From positions 1-11,487 of the forward strand of contig CAJWGH010000011.1 in NCBI GenBank assembly GCA_913031095.1: a DNA stretch of 11,487 nucleotides, given 5' to 3'. Origin of the DNA: an uncultured Chloroflexota bacterium (GTDB taxonomy: Bacteria; Chloroflexota; Dehalococcoidia; UBA3495). The notes below the pieces were generated by a model. The model had not been told where the DNA came from, searched no databases, and saw only the letters and a list, made by a program, of their open reading frames with translations. Positions 7,799 through 11,487 of the stretch are shown in pieces. The stretch's first letter is position 1. Each line of letters opens with the position of its first letter. A program made the position numbers and the translations under genes.

Positions 7799-8071
7799 TT
7801 ACTCGTTCACCAGCGACCGGGTTATGTCTACGGTGGCGTAGGACCAGGCTACTTTGAAGGGTGTTTTGCCGGTGTTGATCAGTCTGGGGTGAGTGCCGGG
7901 TGTGATGAAGGCGGAGTCGTATTGCCGCACATCGTGTTGTTCGCCGTTGATCATCAAGATTCCCGAGCCCTCGATAATAATCACCGATTCCTCTGCGTTG
8001 TGGAAGTGGGTGCGGTTGGACGTGCCAGCCTGGAAGGTGGTGATACCCGCTGGAAATCTCAGTAGCGCCAT
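7799..8071 (-). CDS. Small single-domain cupin protein
   Basis: A 90-residue cupin, a compact beta-barrel that commonly binds a metal; members act as dioxygenases, isomerases or sensors. Motif 1 fits the family pattern exactly: Gly16, five residues, His22-Phe-His24, three residues, Glu28, six residues, Gly35. Motif 2 is shortened: ITPGTHP (56-62) supplies His61, and Asn66 follows at LIN. The four usual metal ligands (two His, Glu, His) are therefore present. An in-frame stop lies shortly upstream of the ATG at 8071, so the protein cannot extend much further. The binding site is poor. It lies 115 bases downstream of the HpaB-type monooxygenase on the same strand and could be co-transcribed with it. 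A role in the same pathway is inference; the sequence does not reveal the substrate. Confidence 0.75.
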   Translation of the reverse strand: MALLRFPAGITTFQAGTSNRTHFHNAEESVIIIEGSGILMINGEQHDVRQYDSAFITPGTHPRLINTGKTPFKVAWSYATVDITRSLVNE

Positions 8072-8186
8072 TCTCTTTGGTTACGCTGCTGGCTACCGAA
8101 GCATCTGGAGCCGGTTGCAGGCTTTCGACTTCCTCTCTTCTGATGACTCGTGGCTCCGGCGTTTGAACTCCCTACTTTGGATCGAT

Positions 8187-9641
8187 TTAGTCCTGGGCCA
8201 AGAATTCTCTCACGATGTCGCTGGCCGGTTCCCGGTCGGTCATGTTGTACAGAATGACGGCGTTGCGCACCGAATCAGCCTGGAAGAACCGCTCGTAAAG
8301 TATCTGGCGGGCTCCGAAGGCGCTGCAACTGACGTCCCAGGCCAGGCGGAATAGCTGGACACGATCTTTGGCCGATGATGTGTCGGTCTCCAGATAGCGG
8401 GTAATGTCATCGGCCAGTGGTCCATCCATGTCAGCTTCCGAAGGCAGTGCCATAAGGCTGCTGGATCCCAACAGGTGCAGTATCTCGCCCATGCGCGGAT
8501 ACATCCGGATGAACATGTTACGGGCGACCTGTAACGGCAGCTCTGATGGACACATGACACCCCATTCGTCGACCTTGGCGTCCACCTCGGCCGCCCTCAG
8601 GCATGACCGAGTGACTTCCAGGTTCTCGATAATCTCCGCGATCATGGATTGGACCTGGGCCGAGTCGTTGGAGCCCAAGGTTTCTGTCATCAGATTGGCT
8701 AGACCCAGTACAAATTCGCATTTGGCCAGGTTCCTTGTGACGACCTGTTGGCCGGCGTGGAGGTGCCTGTTGGTGGCCATCTGCATGTTATTGCAGAGGG
8801 CAACGTCGCCCAAAAGGAACACTTTTTCCCATGGCACGAATACGTTATCGAAGAAGGCTACGGCGTCCATCTCCTCGAAGCGAGAGCCTAGAGGATGGTC
8901 GTAGTGGGAGCGGCTGTGGTCGAAGCTCTCCCGGCATTGGTATTTCAGCCCAGGCGTGTTGCTGGGAATGGCAAAAGCGAAGGATGTCGGGCTGGGTGCG
9001 TTGCCGGGCAGCATGTGGGACGCCGTTGGGTAGAGAGCGATCTCGTCGGACAACGGTGCTAGTGTAGCCAACACTCGCGCGCCGTGGACGACGATTCCGG
9101 CGTCAGTTTCTTTCACCACCGAGAGGGCGATATCGGTCCGGTCTTCTAGCGGAGTTGCGCCTGGCGCCCGGTTACGTTGTAGGTTCAATAGAGTGTGGGT
9201 CAGTACCAGGTCGCTCTCCCGTATGTGTTCGTAATAATTCTGGATGTTTTGTTTGAACTCGGGGCGGTTCTGGGCGAAATAATCTCCCGCTGCGGCCATG
9301 GCCATCATGTTGACGTTCATGAAGTCGGGACTGCGTCCCATCATCCCGCAGGTAGTCTTGGCCCAGTGATACATCATCACCCGCCTCCGCTCTAGGTCTT
9401 CGTGAGTCCGGGGAGTTAGGAACGAGAGTCCGACAGGGTCGCCGGTAGTAGGTGACTTGTAGGTCATATCGGCTTTAAGTTTGGCGTCGTGTTGCATGTC
9501 CAGCAGCTTGGCCATGGTGTGCACTCCGTTGCGCAGGCCGGGATGGCTGGTGACGTCTTTGATTTTCTCTCCGTTGAGGTAGACCTCAGGCGGGCGTTCC
9601 TGCAGACCTTTGATGTACTCCGCTCCGGTTCTGGCTGGCAT
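8187..9641 (-). CDS. HpaB-type FADH2-dependent monooxygenase (4-hydroxyphenylacetate 3-hydroxylase family)
   Basis: A 484-residue cytosolic oxygenase of the HpaB/PvcC/4-hydroxybutyryl-CoA dehydratase fold. HpaB enzymes take FADH2 from a separate reductase (HpaC) and hydroxylate a phenolic ring next to the existing hydroxyl. Visible family marks are MPARTGAEYIKGL at the N-terminus, GRSPDFMN (102-109), LTHTLLNLQRNR (147-158), the beta-domain DNVFVPWEKVFL (265-276) and the C-terminal helical part to residue 484. Compared with E. coli HpaB, the Arg113 and His155 equivalents (Arg103, His149) are present, but the Tyr117 position is Phe107, so the substrate may not be 4-hydroxyphenylacetate. The dehydratase Cys/His iron-sulfur ligands were not recognised. 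The ATG at 9641 has GGAGG seven bases upstream. No HpaC-like reductase lies in the window. The gene diverges from an ABM/Rid pair. Confidence 0.9.
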   Translation of the reverse strand: MPARTGAEYIKGLQERPPEVYLNGEKIKDVTSHPGLRNGVHTMAKLLDMQHDAKLKADMTYKSPTTGDPVGLSFLTPRTHEDLERRRVMMYHWAKTTCGMMGRSPDFMNVNMMAMAAAGDYFAQNRPEFKQNIQNYYEHIRESDLVLTHTLLNLQRNRAPGATPLEDRTDIALSVVKETDAGIVVHGARVLATLAPLSDEIALYPTASHMLPGNAPSPTSFAFAIPSNTPGLKYQCRESFDHSRSHYDHPLGSRFEEMDAVAFFDNVFVPWEKVFLLGDVALCNNMQMATNRHLHAGQQVVTRNLAKCEFVLGLANLMTETLGSNDSAQVQSMIAEIIENLEVTRSCLRAAEVDAKVDEWGVMCPSELPLQVARNMFIRMYPRMGEILHLLGSSSLMALPSEADMDGPLADDITRYLETDTSSAKDRVQLFRLAWDVSCSAFGARQILYERFFQADSVRNAVILYNMTDREPASDIVREFLAQD

Positions 9642-9714
9642 GGCCTGACCTCCGTGTCTAGACAGCGGCGATTCTTTGTATCTAACGGGGAGATATTACC
9701 ATGCCCGCCAGTCG

Positions 9715-9743
9715 TTGCTTCAGGGACTTAAAGGCTGTAACAT
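9715..9743 (+). promoter_or_regulatory. Candidate promoter for the ABM/Rid unit
   Basis: TTGCTT (9715-9720) and TAACAT (9738-9743; four of six -10 bases) are separated by exactly 17 bases, 41 bases before the ATG at 9785. The spacing is good but both hexamers are imperfect. It lies in the 143-base gap between two divergent genes, so a shared regulator could bind here, though no clear operator repeat is seen. Confidence 0.35.
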
Positions 9744-9784
9744 TCGCGTGCTCAAGTGCGAATTCAGTAGATGGAGATTTTGAT

Positions 9785-10102
9785 ATGTATGTTGTGATCG
9801 TTCCCATCCAGATTGAGCAGGGTCACCGGGACGAGTTCCTGGAAGCCCTGATGGTAGACGCCAAAGGTGCCAACGAGGATGAGCCGGGTTGCCTAAGGTT
9901 CGACGCCGTCCAAGATGCCGATGATGACCACCGCATCTGGCTCTACGAGGTTTATAAAGACGAGGCCGCTTTCCAGGCCCATCTCCAGGCGCCCCACTTC
10001 CAGGTCTTCAAGGAAGCTGCTGATAAGTGGCGGATAGAGGGCATCCAGGGCTCGGCCCGAGGCAGCAAGAACCTTTATCCGTCGGATGCCGAATGGCGGT
10101 AG
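9785..10102 (+). CDS. ABM-domain (YgiN/LsrG-like) monooxygenase-fold protein
   Basis: A 105-residue antibiotic-biosynthesis-monooxygenase (ABM) domain protein, a dimeric ferredoxin-like fold. Members include cofactor-free quinol monooxygenases (YgiN), the autoinducer-2 phosphate-processing isomerase LsrG and heme-degrading enzymes. Typical marks are the N-terminal strand YVVIVPIQIEQGHRDEFL (2-19), EPGCLRFDAVQD (33-44), WLYEVYKDEAAFQAHLQAPHF (52-72) with Glu55 and His66, and a final strand. The EPGCLRFD and H-x4-HF pattern is closest in style to LsrG/YgiN. The ATG at 9785 is preferred over one at 9701 because GGAG lies about eight bases before it and the family domain begins there. It is followed 35 bases later by a Rid gene, forming a two-gene unit that diverges from the HpaB-type gene. 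Its exact reaction is unknown. Confidence 0.82.
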   Translation: MYVVIVPIQIEQGHRDEFLEALMVDAKGANEDEPGCLRFDAVQDADDDHRIWLYEVYKDEAAFQAHLQAPHFQVFKEAADKWRIEGIQGSARGSKNLYPSDAEWR

Positions 10103-10137
10103 ACAGACTTTACTAAGAAAGATTTTGGAGATCCGAT

Positions 10138-10533
10138 ATGGTTAAGACGATCCTTCAAAGCTCTAAGGTGGCTCCGCCAGGAGGGATCATGTCCCAGGGA
10201 GTGGAGGCGCCAGCCGGCAGGATGGTGTTCGTTTCTGGTCAGGTGGCACGGGACTTGGATGGTAGCGTGGTTGGCGTAGGTGATGTAATTGCCCAGACCC
10301 GTAAGGTGCTGCAGAACATGCAATCGGTGCTGGCCGAGTCAGGTGCGACTCTCGACGATGTGGTGAAAGTTACGGTGTTCGTGACTAGCCTGGAACGCCA
10401 CTTCGCCGACATTCACAAGGTTCGAGGGGAGTTCTTCACCAGTGGCTATCCGGCAAGCACTATGGTGGAGGTAAAATCGCTGGTTCACGAGGATATGCTG
10501 ATTGAGATTGAGGCGATCGCGGTGGTTCAGTGA
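10138..10533 (+). CDS. RidA/YjgF/UK114-family protein, arginine-less type (second copy)
   Basis: A 131-residue Rid protein and paralogue of the one at 2944-3330, sharing the pattern VGVGD-x2-AQ-x-R-x-V (45-57) and DDVVKVTVFVTSL (73-85). The C-terminus, LIEIEAIAVVQ, matches the RidA end segment, which carries the conserved acidic residue. The PARS arginine of RidA is replaced here by PAST, with Ser107, so a classical RidA imine hydrolase is unlikely. Rid subgroups without this arginine include 2-aminomuconate deaminases of aromatic ring-cleavage pathways, which would fit the adjacent VOC and HpaB-like genes (inference). The ATG at 10138 has GGAG seven bases upstream. The gene lies 35 bases after the ABM gene and ends 53 bases before a strong terminator. 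Confidence 0.88.
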   Translation: MVKTILQSSKVAPPGGIMSQGVEAPAGRMVFVSGQVARDLDGSVVGVGDVIAQTRKVLQNMQSVLAESGATLDDVVKVTVFVTSLERHFADIHKVRGEFFTSGYPASTMVEVKSLVHEDMLIEIEAIAVVQ

Positions 10534-10586
10534 CTCCACCAAATCAAGGCCTTAGGCTTTCAGCTCATAGCGTACAGTAAATCAAA

Positions 10587-10616
10587 AAAGACGTCCCGAT
10601 TATCCGGGACGTCTTT
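10587..10616. terminator. Bidirectional intrinsic terminator
   Basis: A perfect 12-base stem, AAAGACGTCCCG (10587-10598) against CGGGACGTCTTT (10605-10616), with a six-base loop. On the plus strand it ends in a short T run (TTTCTGTTCT). On the minus strand the A run at 10584-10589 gives TTTTTT after the stem. It therefore serves both the Rid gene (+, stop 10533) and the convergent VOC gene (-, stop 10638), and is stronger for the latter. Confidence 0.8.
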
Positions 10617-10637
10617 CTGTTCTACTGAGGTGGGCGG

Positions 10638-11144
10638 TTAGCTCTTGGCCGACACGCCGTCCGGGACCAGATTCTTCTCCCAGGGGCCGGGGAAGGCGCC
10701 CATGGGGCGGTCGCCGTGCATGAATAGTTTCTCCTGGCGGTACCACTCGCTCCGCGGCATCTCGTAGTAGCACTCGATCCCGTTGCCGTCGGGGTCTTCG
10801 AGGTAGATGCCTAGGGACAAACCATGGTTGGAGACTCGTTTGATTTCAACGCCCTTCTCGTTCAGATTGTTGTAGAAGTCTGCTAGATCGTCCAGGTTCT
10901 CCATGCGCCAGGCCATATGGTTCAGACCCACCTGGCCCTGGTGGACGCCTTCTGCGTCGGCGCCGACTTCCATCAGTGCGATTTCGTGGGATTCGTCTAG
11001 GTTGGCCGTCATGAATGCGGCTCGCCCGGCCAAGAAATCGTAGGTGTGGAGACCCAAGATGTCCTCGTACCATTGACGCGAAACCTCGGCATTCCGAACG
11101 TAAATGTTCACATGGCCTAGGTGGCTTGGTGTGTAACCCATCAT
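10638..11144 (-). CDS. VOC-superfamily protein, extradiol (catechol 2,3-) dioxygenase-like
   Basis: A 168-residue, two-module vicinal-oxygen-chelate protein. The Fe/Mn-binding triad of extradiol dioxygenases is present: His11 (LGHVNIYV), His76 (LNHMAW) and Glu124 (NGIECYYE). The catalytic-region NHGLS (106-110) and the LEDPDGNGIE segment (115-124) match ring-cleaving enzymes more closely than glyoxalase I. Such enzymes open catechols next to the two hydroxyls (meta-cleavage). The C-terminal tail (residues 129-168) is rich in Trp, Pro and Gly. Two adjacent ATGs (11144 and 11141) follow a GGAG; the second has the better spacing, so the first residue is uncertain. A TATGAT lies at 11184-11189. 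It shares a terminator with the convergent Rid gene. Other VOC activities (isomerase, epimerase, resistance) cannot be excluded. Confidence 0.82.
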   Translation of the reverse strand: MMGYTPSHLGHVNIYVRNAEVSRQWYEDILGLHTYDFLAGRAAFMTANLDESHEIALMEVGADAEGVHQGQVGLNHMAWRMENLDDLADFYNNLNEKGVEIKRVSNHGLSLGIYLEDPDGNGIECYYEMPRSEWYRQEKLFMHGDRPMGAFPGPWEKNLVPDGVSAKS

Positions 11145-11183
11145 TCTTCTCCTAACGCAGCGTTGGTTTACGTCGCCAAAACT

Positions 11184-11189
11184 ATCATA
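11184..11189 (-). promoter_or_regulatory. Candidate -10 box of the VOC gene
   Basis: Minus strand reads TATGAT (five of six), 39 bases before the ATG at 11144, giving a leader of about 33 bases that includes the GGAG site. No clear -35 is seen at 16-18 bases. Confidence 0.3.
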
Positions 11190-11348
11190 TACAAACGTCT
11201 ATTCGCAACCAGGCAACTGGATTTTTGTGGGCATGCTGACGAACAGGGCAGCGTGACTTGTGATGGTGGTATCTCATGTGTCAGGGTAAGTTACGCTCAC
11301 GATAGGCGCAGAAAAAAGGACGAACAGTCCTCACATAGGCGCGGGTGA

Positions 11349-11354
11349 TACAAT
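11349..11354 (+). promoter_or_regulatory. Candidate -10 box of the tRNA-Lys gene
   Basis: TACAAT (five of six consensus bases) lies 40 bases before the mature tRNA 5' end, a usual distance for a tRNA promoter. The -35 region (AGTCCT or a neighbour) is poor. Confidence 0.3.
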
Positions 11355-11394
11355 AACCTAGCTGAAGCTCTCCGCTTTGGTTCCCCCTCACCAT

Positions 11395-11470
11395 GGGCCG
11401 TTAGCTCAGTTGGCAGAGCACCGGACTTTTAATCCGGGTGTCGTGGGTTCGACCCCCACACGGCCCACCA
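11395..11470 (+). tRNA. tRNA-Lys (anticodon UUU), CCA encoded
   Basis: A complete cloverleaf. The acceptor stem is GGGCCGT (11395-11401) with ACGGCCC (11460-11466). The D arm is GCTC/GAGC (11404-11407, 11416-11419). The anticodon stem is CCGGA/TCCGG around the loop CTTTTAA, giving anticodon TTT at 11428-11430. A five-base variable loop follows. The T arm is GTGGG/CCCAC around TTCGACC. The discriminator is A at 11467 and CCA is encoded at 11468-11470. All stems pair perfectly. It reads lysine codons AAA and, by wobble, AAG. The window ends 17 bases after it, so linked tRNAs or an integration scar cannot be assessed. Confidence 0.97.
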
Positions 11471-11487
11471 TATATTAGGCACAAAAA

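Noticed and set aside
9701..9784. 28-residue N-terminal extension of the ABM protein from an upstream ATG
   Set aside because: The extension has no binding site and no family match, overlaps the candidate promoter, and the ATG at 9785 has a good GGAG and begins the conserved domain.
11395..11487. tRNA-Lys as an integration (att) site of a mobile element
   Set aside because: No integrase or repeat of the tRNA 3' end was seen in the window and only 17 bases follow the tRNA.

Overview
The window reads as a piece of a bacterial chromosome of moderate GC (by eye in the mid-50s percent). It carries one housekeeping stress gene (rsh), a tRNA-Lys and a scatter of transport and catabolic genes. The mix of two MFS carriers, a decayed TRAP carrier, an HpaB-type flavin monooxygenase, Rid proteins, and ABM, VOC and cupin proteins, plus the form of the Rsh synthetase motif, suggests a Chloroflexota lineage such as marine SAR202/Dehalococcoidia. 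That placement is inference only; no rRNA or marker gene settles it.

Layout. 1-411 shows no gene. 452-1768 (+) is a 12-helix MFS carrier. 1979-2837 (+) is a broken TRAP large permease (dctM-like), with an N-terminal scrap, a large missing middle, a frame change and an in-frame TAG. A 22-bp perfect hairpin (2870-2924) separates it from a convergent RidA-family gene (2944-3330, -). After a 350-base gap without a gene comes rsh (3681-5906, -), which diverges from a 14-helix DHA2-type drug exporter (6073-7590, +). 7799-8071 (-) is a small cupin downstream of an HpaB-type monooxygenase (8187-9641, -). The monooxygenase diverges from a two-gene unit (+): an ABM/LsrG-like protein (9785-10102) and a second RidA-family protein (10138-10533). 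A bidirectional terminator (10587-10616) separates these from a convergent VOC extradiol-dioxygenase-like gene (10638-11144, -). The window closes with tRNA-Lys(UUU) at 11395-11470, with encoded CCA.

How they may work together. The right half (7799-11144) looks like an accessory catabolic neighbourhood. A two-component flavin monooxygenase could hydroxylate an aromatic ring, a VOC dioxygenase could open it, and Rid/ABM/cupin proteins could handle unstable intermediates. The flavin reductase partner is not in the window, so the pathway is a hypothesis. Both Rid proteins lack the arginine that defines active RidA imine deaminases. The Rsh protein keeps its hydrolase residues but has QxDD in place of the usual RxKD or ExDD synthetase signature. 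No clearly novel multi-gene defence or mobile system was seen.
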